Below, in pieces: positions 43,916-52,620 of a DNA stretch of 64,000 bases (position 1 is its first letter; every line of letters starts with the position of its first letter). The DNA is from an uncultured Pseudomonadota bacterium (GTDB lineage Bacteria; Pseudomonadota; Alphaproteobacteria; RF32; CAG-239), in NCBI GenBank assembly GCA_902494875.1, contig CABUUO010000005.1, positions 1 through 64,000 on the forward strand, written 5' to 3'. A program made the translations under genes and the position numbers. Below the pieces are notes generated by a model, which was given only the letters and a program-made list of their open reading frames with translations, made no database searches and had not been told where the DNA came from.

Positions 43916-43996
43916 AATTATTTATTATTTTTAATAAAACATTATCAATTTATCATATTCCGCTTGTCTGTGCAAGGTGTTTTTTGTCAAGATATT

Positions 43997-44932
43997 TTAT
44001 CGGTTTAAATATTTTTCGGCTTCCAAGGCTGCTATACAGCCGGTTCCTGCAGCGACAACGGCCTGACGGAAATTGGCGTTTTGGACGTCTCCGGCGGCAA
44101 AAATGCCCGGAATGCCGGTTTCGCAGCTATCATGTTTGGTGATGATGTAGCCGTCTTTGTCAAGCTCCAGCAGGCCTTTGAACAATTCGGTGTTCGGATG
44201 GTGGCCGATGGCGATAAACAAACCGTCGACGTTGAGCTTGGAGGTACGGTCGGTTTTGACGTTTTTGATGATGACGCCGTTGACAGACAAGGGATTCTCG
44301 GTGCCGACTACTTCTTCCACTACGCTGTCCCATTCAATGTTTATTTTTTTGTTGTTTAGCAGGCGCTGCTGCATCAGTTTGTCCGCGCGCAGAGAATCGC
44401 GCCGGTGAATGAGAGTTACCGATTTGGCAAACGTCGTGAGGTAGAGTGCTTCTTCCGCCGCAGTATTGCCGCCGCCGACAACGGCCACGTCTTTGCCGCG
44501 ATAGAAGAACCCGTCACAGGTTGCGCAGCCGGAAACGCCGAAGCCCAAAAATTTTTTTTCGCTTTCCAAGCCCAGCCAACGGGCGGAGGCGCCGGTGGCG
44601 ATAATGACCGTGTCTCCGCAGTAAAGGTTGTTGGCCGCGGAATTGCAATGATACGGCGCTTTGGAAAAATCAACTTCGCTGATAATGTCGTCGATAATGG
44701 TTACGCCGACATTTTGCGCCTGTTCTTTCATTCTCTGCATCAATTCCTGACCGCCGATCGGTTCGGGAAAGCCGGGAAAGTTTTCTATTTCGGTCGTAAT
44801 CGTCAGCTGTCCGCCGATCTGGTTGCCTGAGACCAGTACCGGGTTCAGGCCAGCGCGCGCGGCATAAATGCCCGCGGTATAACCGGCGGGGCCGGAGCCG
44901 ATGATGAGAACTTTGGTTTTGTATTCAGCCAT
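43997..44932 (-). CDS. trxB: thioredoxin reductase
   Basis: The 311-residue flavoenzyme has the FAD motif IIGSGPAGYTAGIYAARAG, the redox-active pair in GCATCDGFFYRG (C136, C139), the NADPH motif VVGGGNTAAEEALYL and the C-terminal FAD-binding GIFAAGDVQNANFRQAVVAAGTG. It uses NADPH to reduce thioredoxin in the cytoplasm. GGAG precedes the start. Length and motifs match bacterial low-molecular-weight TrxB. Confidence 0.95.
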   Translation of the reverse strand: MAEYKTKVLIIGSGPAGYTAGIYAARAGLNPVLVSGNQIGGQLTITTEIENFPGFPEPIGGQELMQRMKEQAQNVGVTIIDDIISEVDFSKAPYHCNSAANNLYCGDTVIIATGASARWLGLESEKKFLGFGVSGCATCDGFFYRGKDVAVVGGGNTAAEEALYLTTFAKSVTLIHRRDSLRADKLMQQRLLNNKKINIEWDSVVEEVVGTENPLSVNGVIIKNVKTDRTSKLNVDGLFIAIGHHPNTELFKGLLELDKDGYIITKHDSCETGIPGIFAAGDVQNANFRQAVVAAGTGCIAALEAEKYLNR

Positions 44933-45013
44933 TTTATAACTCCTGAAATTTTTATTTTTTTATAAGTTATCGGCTAAAACGTCTTTTGGCAATTATAAAA
45001 TAAGGCTGTTTAA

Positions 45014-45295
45014 TTATTTGCTTTTTTCTTCGCTGCTGACGCTGCAGTCGCATTCCCGGGGCGAGCAGATGCAGACGCTGTCTTTTTTGTAATGGGCGTT
45101 AGGGGTTTTTATTTCTATTTTTTCACGGCTTACGGTTTTGACGCATTCCTGTTCTTGATTGGGCTGGCAGTGACGGTCAAAGTCGTGCGGCATATTGTTG
45201 GGATAGGTGCAACCGCAGTTGTCGTCGTCGCTGCAGTCGCATTTGTTTTCGTAGTTGTAAGAATATCTGTTCTCGGGCGTTTTGCTTTCGGTCAT
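45014..45295 (-). CDS. small cytoplasmic Cys-rich protein, possible metal binder
   Basis: From the ATG at 45295 (AGGAG 7 bases before it) the product is 93 residues. It has three Cys clusters: CDCSDDDNCGC near the N-terminus, CQPNQEQEC in the middle and CICSPRECDC near the C-terminus. There is no signal peptide. The CxC...CxC spacing with adjacent Asp/Glu recalls small metal-binding or scaffold proteins, but I know no matching family. It lies between greA and trxB on the same strand, with the greA terminator just upstream. The trxB neighbour makes a thiol or redox role worth testing. Confidence 0.65.
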   Translation of the reverse strand: MTESKTPENRYSYNYENKCDCSDDDNCGCTYPNNMPHDFDRHCQPNQEQECVKTVSREKIEIKTPNAHYKKDSVCICSPRECDCSVSSEEKSK

Positions 45296-45319
45296 TTTTT
45301 TCTCCTCGGTCATAAAAAA

Positions 45320-45347
45320 TAAAGCCATCGAATTGTCGATGGCTTTA
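45320..45347 (-). terminator. greA terminator
   Basis: AAAGCCATCGA and TCGATGGCTTT form a perfect stem; the minus-strand continuation is T-rich. Confidence 0.85.
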
Positions 45348-45371
45348 ATATATTTATCTGAATCGGAATTT

Positions 45372-45845
45372 CTAGATATAGTCTATCTCTAAAATTTCGA
45401 AAGACTTTTTACCGCCGGGAGCGGAGAATTCGGCAACATCGCCGACTTCTTTGCCGATGAGGGCTTTTGCCAGCGGTGAAGACAACGAAATTTTGTTGCG
45501 GTCGATGTCTGCTTCATAATCGCCGACGATCTGATATTTCTGCTCGGCGTCGGTATCTTCATCTGCAACCAGAACGGTAGCGCCAAAACGGACAACGTCG
45601 CACTTGCTCTGCGCCGGGTCGATAACCTGGGCGCGGCTGATAACCGCTTCCAAATCCTGAATGCGGCCCTCAATAAAACTTTGCTTCTCTTTAGCGGCAG
45701 AGTATTCGGCGTTTTCCGAGAGATCGCCGTGGGAACGGGCTTCGGCAATGGCTGCAATGATGTTAGGACGATCAACAGCCTTCAGGTGTTTTAATTCTGC
45801 TTCAAGTTCAACAAAACCCTGTTTGGTTAAAGGGAATTTTTCCAT
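45372..45845 (-). CDS. greA: transcription elongation factor GreA
   Basis: The 157-residue protein has the GreA coiled-coil N-terminus (FPLTKQGFVELEAELKHLKAVDRPNIIAAIAEARSHGDLSENAEYSAAKEKQSFIEGRI), whose acidic tip (residues DLSENAEY) enters the RNA polymerase secondary channel. The C-terminal domain follows (ISLSSPLAKALIGKEVGDVAEFSAPGG). It rescues backtracked polymerase by stimulating transcript cleavage. GAGGTAAG precedes the start. Confidence 0.95.
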   Translation of the reverse strand: MEKFPLTKQGFVELEAELKHLKAVDRPNIIAAIAEARSHGDLSENAEYSAAKEKQSFIEGRIQDLEAVISRAQVIDPAQSKCDVVRFGATVLVADEDTDAEQKYQIVGDYEADIDRNKISLSSPLAKALIGKEVGDVAEFSAPGGKKSFEILEIDYI

Positions 45846-46099
45846 TTTACTTACCTCAAATATTGATTGCTGATTTTTATAAAATCATGTCGGGTTAAAA
45901 AATAAACTGCGAGGGACAGAATCCTTCACAGCTTGTTCTTTTCTCTTACTTCTGTTGAATATAACACATAAAAACGAGAATGCAAGTCTTTTCGGATTTC
46001 TTTTTATGTTGGTGATAACATGAGCTAATGTCTATACAAACCTCAGCCGTGTGTTATTCTGAAGCGCGTAAAACAGTTAAACTTATGGAGATTTTTCAG

Positions 46100-46555
46100 A
46101 TGAAGAAAATAGTTTTGTCAATGGTTGCGGCTGCCGCAGTTGCTCTGGCTTCCAACGCACAGGCCGTCGACAGCACCGGCTGCGGTCTGGGTTCCATGGC
46201 CTGGAGAGGGCAGAGCGGTATTGCGCCGCAGGTTCTGGCCGCTACGACCAACGGTCTTTTCGGTACTCAGACTTTCGGTATTACTTTCGGTACCTCCGGC
46301 TGTGATCCGAACGGCCGCGTTACCGGCGGTACCGGCAGAATGGTTTTGGCATTTATGGAAAACAATATGGAACAGTATGCCATGGATGCGGCTGCCGGAC
46401 ACGGTGAAACCATTGATACGCTGGCCGGTATTCTGAATATTGACAGCGAGAAACTCGGTGAAGTTTCCAAACAGAATTTTGCCTTGTTGTTCCCGGATCA
46501 AAATACGGATGCTCTGGCCGTTACGCTGAAGCTTTTGGAAGTTACCAAAGCTTAA
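46100..46555 (+). CDS. DUF3015-type small periplasmic protein
   Basis: From ATG 46100 (GGAG 9 bases upstream) the product is 151 residues with a signal peptide (MKKIVLSMVAAAAVALASNAQA). The mature start TGCGLGSMAWRGQSG and the block LAATTNGLFGTQTFGITFGTSGCDP are the conserved parts of DUF3015 proteins, with two Cys likely disulfide-bonded. Function is unknown. The gene sits just upstream of a DUF4105 protein gene on the same strand, though a terminator-like hairpin lies between, so the pair may be partly co-expressed. Confidence 0.8.
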   Translation: MKKIVLSMVAAAAVALASNAQAVDSTGCGLGSMAWRGQSGIAPQVLAATTNGLFGTQTFGITFGTSGCDPNGRVTGGTGRMVLAFMENNMEQYAMDAAAGHGETIDTLAGILNIDSEKLGEVSKQNFALLFPDQNTDALAVTLKLLEVTKA

Positions 46556-46580
46556 AACGGCACGGGCGGTTTTAGGAAAG

Positions 46581-46621
46581 CGCGGTTCGAGGCTTGGTTT
46601 TGTTTCGGGCCGCGTTTTTTG
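46581..46621 (+). terminator. terminator-like hairpin between the DUF3015 and DUF4105 genes
   Basis: CGCGGTTCGA (46581-46590) pairs imperfectly with TCGGGCCGCG (46605-46614), followed by seven T. It probably reduces read-through into the DUF4105 gene. Confidence 0.65.
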
Positions 46622-46660
46622 TCCGGTGTCCAGACGTTTAACCTTAGCCGGTTTGGGGAT

Positions 46661-48469
46661 ATGAAAAGATTTTTGTTGTTTTTTGGGGCGGCGTTTTTGA
46701 CCGTATTTGAGGCACAGGCCGGGTTCGACACTTCTCCGGAGTGGCTGGCGGCGGTGCATTATCGTCCAGACGGCAAGGGTTATCAAAGCACGATTGATTC
46801 AGAACCGTTTTTTTTAAGTCCCGTCGGACGCCGGCAGCCGGCTGAAGAACTGCGCGCCACGATAGAGTTGTTTGAAAACGGTACGGATACGGAAAAAAAG
46901 TGTCTGTTTCCCGGCCGTTATAAGCTTTTGAAAAAAAACGGCCTGATCAGCGCTGCTTTTCCCGAATGTGAAGAACTTGAACAGTTTTATAAAGATTTGC
47001 AGCCTGCCGGCATCACGCTTTTGTTTACCGATGCCTATATGAACAATCCGTCGTCCCTTTTCGGACATACGCTGCTCAGAATCGACACTGCGCGCAAGGG
47101 GACGCAGCTTTTGGCACATGGCGCAAACTATGGCGCTTTTACCGACGGCAAGGAAAACAGCGTGTTGTTTGCCGTCTGGGGACTGACCGGCGGTTATTAC
47201 GGCGGTTTTACGGTTAAGCCTTATTATGATGTGATTAATATGTACAATAACATTGAAAATCGCGATATCTGGGAGCTTAATTTGGATTTGACGCCCGAAG
47301 AACTGGATTATTTCGTAGCACATTTGTGGGAGGTCGGCCACTCTCAGACACGTTATTATTTCTTTACGCAAAACTGCTCTTATATGCTGATGGAGACGCT
47401 TGACGCGGTGCGTCCTTCCCTGAAGCTGGCCGATGAATTTCCGTTGCAGACCATTCCGCTGGATACGTTGAAGGCGGTGTATCAACGCAAAGGATTGGTG
47501 AAGAACATTAACTATCGTCCGTCGCGTCAGGCCAAAATACGTCATCGTTATTCTTTGATGAATCCTCGTCAAAGAACGGCTTATCTGGATGCAATCAAGC
47601 GGCAGGATTATGAACTTTCGGGATTGAACAACAATGAAAAGGCCGATGTTTTGGAGACGGCGTATCAGTTCGTGCAATATCAATACGTGGCCAAAAATCT
47701 GGAACTTGACGCCTACCGGACACAAAGTTTTAAACTCCTAACCGCCCGCAACAAAATTAAAGAGGCCGGCGCTTTTCCTCCGCTCAGCGAGGGACGTTCG
47801 CCTTTGAAAACGCACGAGGCCATGCGGGCGACAATCGGCAGCGGTTTCAGAAACGGAAAAGCCTTTCAGGAAATTTCCTATCGGCCGGCTTATCATTCTC
47901 TGACAGATGACAACTACGGTTTTTTGCGCGGTGCGGAAATTAATTTTCTTAATACGACTCTGCGGCACTATGACGAGCAAAATAAGACGGTGCTGCAAAA
48001 ATTTGATTTGGTCGGCATAAAATCCATTTCGCCGATTGACGCGATGTTTCATCCGATGTCTTATGTCATTGACGCCAATGTCAGCCGCGAATTTGATCCG
48101 GAAACCGAAAAAGAGGGATATGCCTTCAATCTCAAGGTCGGCGGCGGCGCGTCCTATGCTTTCAGCCCCGAAGTCTGGGGATATGTGCTCGGCAGCTCTT
48201 ATGTCTCTTACGGCGGTTTTCTGCCCGATAACCATTGGGCGGGTATCGGAGCGGCTGCCGGCGTTTATGCTGATTTCGAATCGTGGAGGCTGTTGGCCGA
48301 GGCGGAGCAAATCTGGGCAACGTCTAAATTTGCCGCCCGTATTAAATATAAGGTTGAGGCCGCTTATACGCTTGACCGCAACAATGCCGTAGCGCTGGAA
48401 TATCACTATCAGCAAAATCACGGCAAGAATCTTGAAGAAAGTCTGCTTTCTTTCCGTCATTATTTCTAA
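46661..48469 (+). CDS. DUF4105 (Lnb-like) periplasmic protein with C-terminal barrel-like part
   Basis: From ATG 46661 the product is 602 residues with a signal peptide (MKRFLLFFGAAFLTVFEAQA). The middle holds the DUF4105/Lnb core: NNPSSLFGHTLLRIDTA (conserved His) and YYFFTQNCSYMLMETLD (conserved Cys), the likely catalytic pair of a thiol acyltransferase or peptidase. The last 200 residues alternate like beta strands and end in Phe (LSFRHYF), as outer-membrane proteins do. Gram-positive Lnb moves acyl chains on lipoproteins; the role in Gram-negatives is not settled as far as I know. It follows a DUF3015 gene. Confidence 0.8.
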   Translation: MKRFLLFFGAAFLTVFEAQAGFDTSPEWLAAVHYRPDGKGYQSTIDSEPFFLSPVGRRQPAEELRATIELFENGTDTEKKCLFPGRYKLLKKNGLISAAFPECEELEQFYKDLQPAGITLLFTDAYMNNPSSLFGHTLLRIDTARKGTQLLAHGANYGAFTDGKENSVLFAVWGLTGGYYGGFTVKPYYDVINMYNNIENRDIWELNLDLTPEELDYFVAHLWEVGHSQTRYYFFTQNCSYMLMETLDAVRPSLKLADEFPLQTIPLDTLKAVYQRKGLVKNINYRPSRQAKIRHRYSLMNPRQRTAYLDAIKRQDYELSGLNNNEKADVLETAYQFVQYQYVAKNLELDAYRTQSFKLLTARNKIKEAGAFPPLSEGRSPLKTHEAMRATIGSGFRNGKAFQEISYRPAYHSLTDDNYGFLRGAEINFLNTTLRHYDEQNKTVLQKFDLVGIKSISPIDAMFHPMSYVIDANVSREFDPETEKEGYAFNLKVGGGASYAFSPEVWGYVLGSSYVSYGGFLPDNHWAGIGAAAGVYADFESWRLLAEAEQIWATSKFAARIKYKVEAAYTLDRNNAVALEYHYQQNHGKNLEESLLSFRHYF

Positions 48470-48542
48470 CCGGGTAGCACTCGGGGGTGTTTGATCCCAT
48501 TAGTGAACAGGTTGATAGGCCTCCGTTGTCGGCACACTCAAA

Positions 48543-48643
48543 TGTCACTCTGAGTTTGTTGAATGTAAAATGTCATCCTGAACGGAGTGAAGGATCTCAG
48601 CAATATGGAAAGGCTGAGATGTTTCGCTGTGCTCAACATGACA
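48543..48643. repeat. palindromic repeat, copy B (partial copy plus full copy)
   Basis: A truncated left arm (48543-48564) is followed by a full unit (48571-48643) from TGTCATCCTGAACGGAGTGA to GCTGTGCTCAACATGACA. The arms are inverted copies. Confidence 0.85.
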
Positions 48644-48675
48644 ATGTTTTTTATGCGCCGCGCGCCCACGCCGGA

Positions 48676-48747
48676 TCACCCTGAGTCTGTCGAAGGGGCT
48701 TGACCTTAATTAATTAGCTGAGATGCTTCGACAGGCTCAGCATGACA
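48676..48747. repeat. palindromic repeat, copy C
   Basis: A full unit from TCACCCTGAGTCTGTCGA to CGACAGGCTCAGCATGACA, closely related to copy A at 22 kb. Confidence 0.85.
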
Positions 48748-48756
48748 GGTTTTATC

Positions 48757-48787
48757 GGCTGAGATGTTTCGCTGTGCTCAACATGAC
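48757..48787. repeat. palindromic repeat, half copy D
   Basis: Only the right arm is present (GGCTGAGATGTTTCGCTGTG then CTCAACATGAC). Confidence 0.75.
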
Positions 48788-48808
48788 CGGGCCGCGCCCG
48801 GCGTATAA

Positions 48809-48836
48809 CAAAAAGCCCCGAAATTTCGGGGCTTTC
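48809..48836 (-). terminator. terminator of the 1171-aa autotransporter gene
   Basis: AAAGCCCCGAAA and TTTCGGGGCTTT form a perfect stem; on the minus strand a T-run follows. Confidence 0.88.
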
Positions 48837-48852
48837 AGCTGTTCTGTTTTTT

Positions 48853-51800
48853 TTAGAACTTATAGATGGCGTTGACCATTCCGGTGTGATCCTGATAGTC
48901 TTTACGGAAGTGGCCTTCATATCCGAAAGAAATGTCCACCTTGTCGTTAACCTCGATGTTAACGCCGGCGCCAAATTCAACGCCGAAGCGTTTTAAGTGT
49001 TCGCCTTTGGCTTCATAGGCGGCGCCGTTGTTCAGGGTTACCAGCGCATTGTCTTCATCGGTGATGAGGTCATAGGTGGCAGCCAGGCGGGCTTCCGGTT
49101 TCCAACGGGTTCCGCCGCAGGTGGTAAATTGTTTTTCAAATTTAACGCCCATAATCGCGGTTAAGATGTCCGAGGTGTTGGAACTGACATATTGGTCGGC
49201 TGTATCACGATACCCGTCGCGTTTGAAGCGGGCGTAGCGCAATCCAATTTCCGGGGTGTAAATACCGAAGTCATAACCGGTCATGATCTGCAGGCCGAAA
49301 GAATCGACGTCATATTTTGAACGAACCAGCAACCCCTGCAGATTTTTCTTTTCTTCATAATCTGCCCAGCCATAGGTAGCGATACCGTTGACATACCAGT
49401 TGGAGGGTTTGTACTCGCCGTAGAGAATGGCGGTGTGAGAAGTCAGGTCGCTGCTGCGCCAGAAACCGTCAATGTCGCCGTTGGTGTAAGCATAGCCCAA
49501 ACCTAAGCGGAAATCTTCGTGGATTAGTTTGTCAACGCCCATGGACACACCCTGAACGTCGGAAGAAAAGCCGTTATGCGCAGAGTATTTGGCATGGTTG
49601 ACCAGCAGTTTGACCCAGGAGCGAACCTTGTTCAGAATGCCGTCTCCGGCAGATTTTCCTTCCGAAACAGGAGAGGACAGGCCGCCGGTGAGCTGTGAAC
49701 TTACGGCGCCGATAATCTGATTTTGGATTTGGATTAAGGCCGTCTGGATAACCGGAGCTTCGGTCGGAGCCAAAGCGGTATAGGCGTCTTTTAAGCTGCT
49801 AACATGTTGCAGATGCTGATATACTTCTTCCGCGCCGGCGGAGGTAAAGCCTGCTTTTTGCCAGGCTTCGGCAATGCCCATGGTTTCGCCGCCCGGCGTT
49901 GGCGTCGGGGTCGGATCACCTTTTTTGGTGATGGTATATGAACCGTTATCAGCATCATTATATTTTATTTCAAAGAAGTTGTTATCAGCGGCAATCGGGG
50001 CGTTGAAATCACCTTCTTCTAATTTTCCTGATGCATTCAAAATATCAACGGTAATTTCATCACTGCTGCCAAAAGCGTTGGAAGCGACGGTAACCGTCAT
50101 TTTTCCACCGTTATTGGTGATGTTAGTCGCGGTCAGCTTACCATATTGCGTTTCGTTTTGAACGGTCAGAAACAGGTTGCTGTTGTTTTTGAAAGTTATA
50201 TCTCCGTCAGCTTTTAATTCGTTAGAACCGATGTCAATGCCGGCGTTGTCAAAGCTGATGTTTTTTCCGTTCAGGGTTGCCTGAGAGGCATCAATTTTTC
50301 CGATATTGGAGAAAGATAAGTTGTTGGTGGCCGTCAGGGAGGAGGTTCCCAGCGCCAGACTGCCGCCCGTGAATGTCAGGTTACTGCCGTTGATTTCAGA
50401 ATTGGCCAAAGTGACTGCGGTATTGGCAAAACCAATGTCTCCATTCGCAAACAAATCGGCACCGTCTGCGGCGTTTAGTGTAGCATTGCTGAATGACAGC
50501 GTGTTGGTATAAATATCTGCATTGCTGCCTAATTTTAAGGTTGTTCCGTCAACCTCAATTGAACCGGTCTTGTTGGAAGAAGCATTGTTAATGCCGCCGC
50601 CTAAACTGACGACTTTTCCGCCGGAAATTTTTAAGGTGCCGTTGTTGTAGATGTCATTAGCAACGTTAGTGTTGGCCTTATTGCCGGAGAAAGTTATGTC
50701 TCCGTTGGTCGTGTCTAAAGTCAGCGTGCCAGCATTGTAGACGGCACCGCCTTCCGAGGTTGCAATATTGTTTGTGATTGTTGCAATACCTTTGATGGTC
50801 AGTTCTTTTCCGTTGTCGTTATATATTGCACCGCCGTTTTGAGCTTGGTTGTGGTCGAAAACAGAACCGGAATTAACAGTTAAGCTTCCATTGTTTATAA
50901 GAGCACCGCCGTTTCCGTTTCCGGTATAGTTTCTAATGTCAAAAGCATAGGTTTTATCGGTGCCGTTATTAATCACAGCAGCAGCTGAACCGGAAGTTAA
51001 ACCATCGGCACCACCCGCGCCGGCATTAGTTATATACTCAATTTTGCTTTCGTTTGTGTCACTCGGATTGTTGGTGATTGTATAAGAACCGTTTTTACCC
51101 CAGTTTTCGCTTTCAGCATTAGGATAGAAGTCAGAAGGGATAGTTGCTCCGGATGCGAACAGGTACAGGTTAGGGCCTAAATAACTGACCGCTTTGGAAA
51201 TGATGTATTTCCCCGCAGAGTAGATGTAATTTAATCCGTTTTGGTTGGAAGTGGCGGTTCCAAAATCTTTCATTTCTATAGAGGCTTGTCTGCCGTCATC
51301 TTTAATTGCTTTATAAGTCGTATCATCCATAAAGAATTTGAGACTGCCGCCAACGGTTACGTTTCCATTTAAAGTTCCGTAATCAAAATTGTTATCAGAA
51401 CCTAGGTAGCTAACGGTGATATACAAATTACTTCCATTGTTAAAAACTATGTTTGAAGCATTGATATCTGACAGGCCTATATCAAAAGTTCCGTCAATGT
51501 TGATGGTGCCAGTACCGCTGATACCGCCTTTATCTGTAGCGACACCATTGTTTCTGTTGCCAAGAGTGACTGATGCACTAGACGCAATTTTCATAAGGCC
51601 ACCATCAAGATGAATATCATTAGCGCTTTGATTTACTTTGTTTCCAGAAAAGTTGTTTTGTCCAGTGAAAATCAAAGTTCCTTTACTGTATATTGCTCCA
51701 CCAGAAACTGTTGCAGTGTTGTTGGTGAAAGAGCTATCAGATATGTTAATTGTTTTTTCCTGTGCAGATGCATTAAAGTATAAAGCGCCGCCACTGCCAT

Positions 51801-52368
51801 TAGTAGCATGGTTTTCCATAAAGCTTGCGTTGATGTTGTGTTCCTTGGTCGTGGCTGTATTGACAATGGAAATTGCACCGCCGTTTTTAGCCGTATTTTG
51901 AGAAAAAGATGCATTATCTGTAATATTTAGTCGAGACGCTGATCCATTGTCAGCACGATATTGAAGAGCACCACCGTTATCTATTCCAATATTACCAATG
52001 AAACTTCCTCCAGATATATTCAAATTTTGTTGTCCGTAAAAATATATACCCCCACCGTTTTGAGCCTGATTCTTTTCTAGTGATGCATTTATGAGAGTTA
52101 AATTATTGTTTAGAGAATTTGTTGTAATTGCACCACCGTTACCGTTAGTTCGTGTGTAGTTTTTTATGATAGGAGTAAATTGTATATCTGTAGATCCTCC
52201 AACAGATATAGCGCTATCGGATTCAGATTTCGTAGTTGTGTACTCTAAGGTTTTTCCGTTATAAGAATCATCTGAGATAGTTAAAGGAGGGGTAATTGTT
52301 TCACTATAAGCGGGGGAGGTTACGGCAACGAGGGTTAAAGCGGTGGAAGTCAACAAAAATCTGCGCAT
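48853..52368 (-). CDS. autotransporter with Pmp-like GGAI/GGAL passenger repeats
   Basis: The 1171-residue protein has a signal peptide (MRRFLLTSTALTLVAVTSPAYS), a long passenger of beta-helix type, and a C-terminal autotransporter barrel of about 270 residues (from about VRSWVKLLVNHAKYS to the terminal NAIYKF). The passenger repeats F-x-x-N-x-A with GGAI or GGAL (SFTNNTATVSGGAIYSKG, NHATNGSGGALYFN), the motif of chlamydial polymorphic membrane proteins. A linker PTPTPGGETMGIAEAWQ precedes the helper region. It likely displays an adhesin-like passenger at the surface. The neighbouring gene at 52621 is a shorter paralog. Palindromic repeats lie on both sides. Confidence 0.9.
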   Translation of the reverse strand: MRRFLLTSTALTLVAVTSPAYSETITPPLTISDDSYNGKTLEYTTTKSESDSAISVGGSTDIQFTPIIKNYTRTNGNGGAITTNSLNNNLTLINASLEKNQAQNGGGIYFYGQQNLNISGGSFIGNIGIDNGGALQYRADNGSASRLNITDNASFSQNTAKNGGAISIVNTATTKEHNINASFMENHATNGSGGALYFNASAQEKTINISDSSFTNNTATVSGGAIYSKGTLIFTGQNNFSGNKVNQSANDIHLDGGLMKIASSASVTLGNRNNGVATDKGGISGTGTINIDGTFDIGLSDINASNIVFNNGSNLYITVSYLGSDNNFDYGTLNGNVTVGGSLKFFMDDTTYKAIKDDGRQASIEMKDFGTATSNQNGLNYIYSAGKYIISKAVSYLGPNLYLFASGATIPSDFYPNAESENWGKNGSYTITNNPSDTNESKIEYITNAGAGGADGLTSGSAAAVINNGTDKTYAFDIRNYTGNGNGGALINNGSLTVNSGSVFDHNQAQNGGAIYNDNGKELTIKGIATITNNIATSEGGAVYNAGTLTLDTTNGDITFSGNKANTNVANDIYNNGTLKISGGKVVSLGGGINNASSNKTGSIEVDGTTLKLGSNADIYTNTLSFSNATLNAADGADLFANGDIGFANTAVTLANSEINGSNLTFTGGSLALGTSSLTATNNLSFSNIGKIDASQATLNGKNISFDNAGIDIGSNELKADGDITFKNNSNLFLTVQNETQYGKLTATNITNNGGKMTVTVASNAFGSSDEITVDILNASGKLEEGDFNAPIAADNNFFEIKYNDADNGSYTITKKGDPTPTPTPGGETMGIAEAWQKAGFTSAGAEEVYQHLQHVSSLKDAYTALAPTEAPVIQTALIQIQNQIIGAVSSQLTGGLSSPVSEGKSAGDGILNKVRSWVKLLVNHAKYSAHNGFSSDVQGVSMGVDKLIHEDFRLGLGYAYTNGDIDGFWRSSDLTSHTAILYGEYKPSNWYVNGIATYGWADYEEKKNLQGLLVRSKYDVDSFGLQIMTGYDFGIYTPEIGLRYARFKRDGYRDTADQYVSSNTSDILTAIMGVKFEKQFTTCGGTRWKPEARLAATYDLITDEDNALVTLNNGAAYEAKGEHLKRFGVEFGAGVNIEVNDKVDISFGYEGHFRKDYQDHTGMVNAIYKF

Positions 52369-52486
52369 TTCTGATATCCTTATAAAACATAATTACAGGG
52401 TTCTGCCTATATAAAATTATCTTAATAATAAGGGATTTTCTTGTAAATGCAATATTTTTTAAGAGGGTGTGCGTACAAAACTGTAA

Positions 52487-52529
52487 GGCTGGGATGTTTC
52501 GACTTCACTTCGTTTCACTCAACATGACA
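52487..52529. repeat. palindromic repeat, half copy E1
   Basis: A right arm (GGCTGGGATGTTTCGACTTC) with an internal duplication, ending in AACATGACA. Confidence 0.75.
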
Positions 52530-52539
52530 ATTGTTTTAA

Positions 52540-52611
52540 TGTCATCCTGAACGAAGTGAAGGATCTCATCCTTAATTAATCAGCTGGGATGTTTCGCTGT
52601 GCTCAACATGA
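52540..52611. repeat. palindromic repeat, copy E2
   Basis: A full unit from TGTCATCCTGAACGAAGTGA to GCTGTGCTCAACATGA, closest to copy B. It sits between the two autotransporter genes. Confidence 0.85.
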
Positions 52612-52620
52612 TATTATGGT

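Larger units (their letters stand above)
48470..48852. other. 383-base gap filled with palindromic repeats
   Basis: The gap between the DUF4105 gene and the first autotransporter gene holds one partial and two full imperfect palindromes, one half copy and a terminator. No believable gene is present; the short frames are artefacts of the repeats. Confidence 0.85.
52369..52620. other. gap between the two autotransporter genes, with repeats
   Basis: The 252 bases hold palindromic repeat half copy E1 and full copy E2. No clear promoter or gene is seen. E2 ends only 10 bases from the stop of the 690-aa autotransporter gene, so no normal terminator is visible there; the palindrome may act as one. 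Confidence 0.75.

Noticed and set aside
46814..47725. Open frame of 303 codons antisense to the DUF4105 gene
   Set aside because: The plus strand carries the conserved His and Cys motifs; the antisense frame is a shadow.
48487..48684. Apparent 65-residue protein containing HPERSEG
   Set aside because: The sequence is the known false translation of the palindromic repeats, not a gene.
48543..48787. Possible CRISPR array
   Set aside because: The repeated units are long imperfect palindromes of variable spacing, not short identical repeats with unique spacers, and no cas genes are present.
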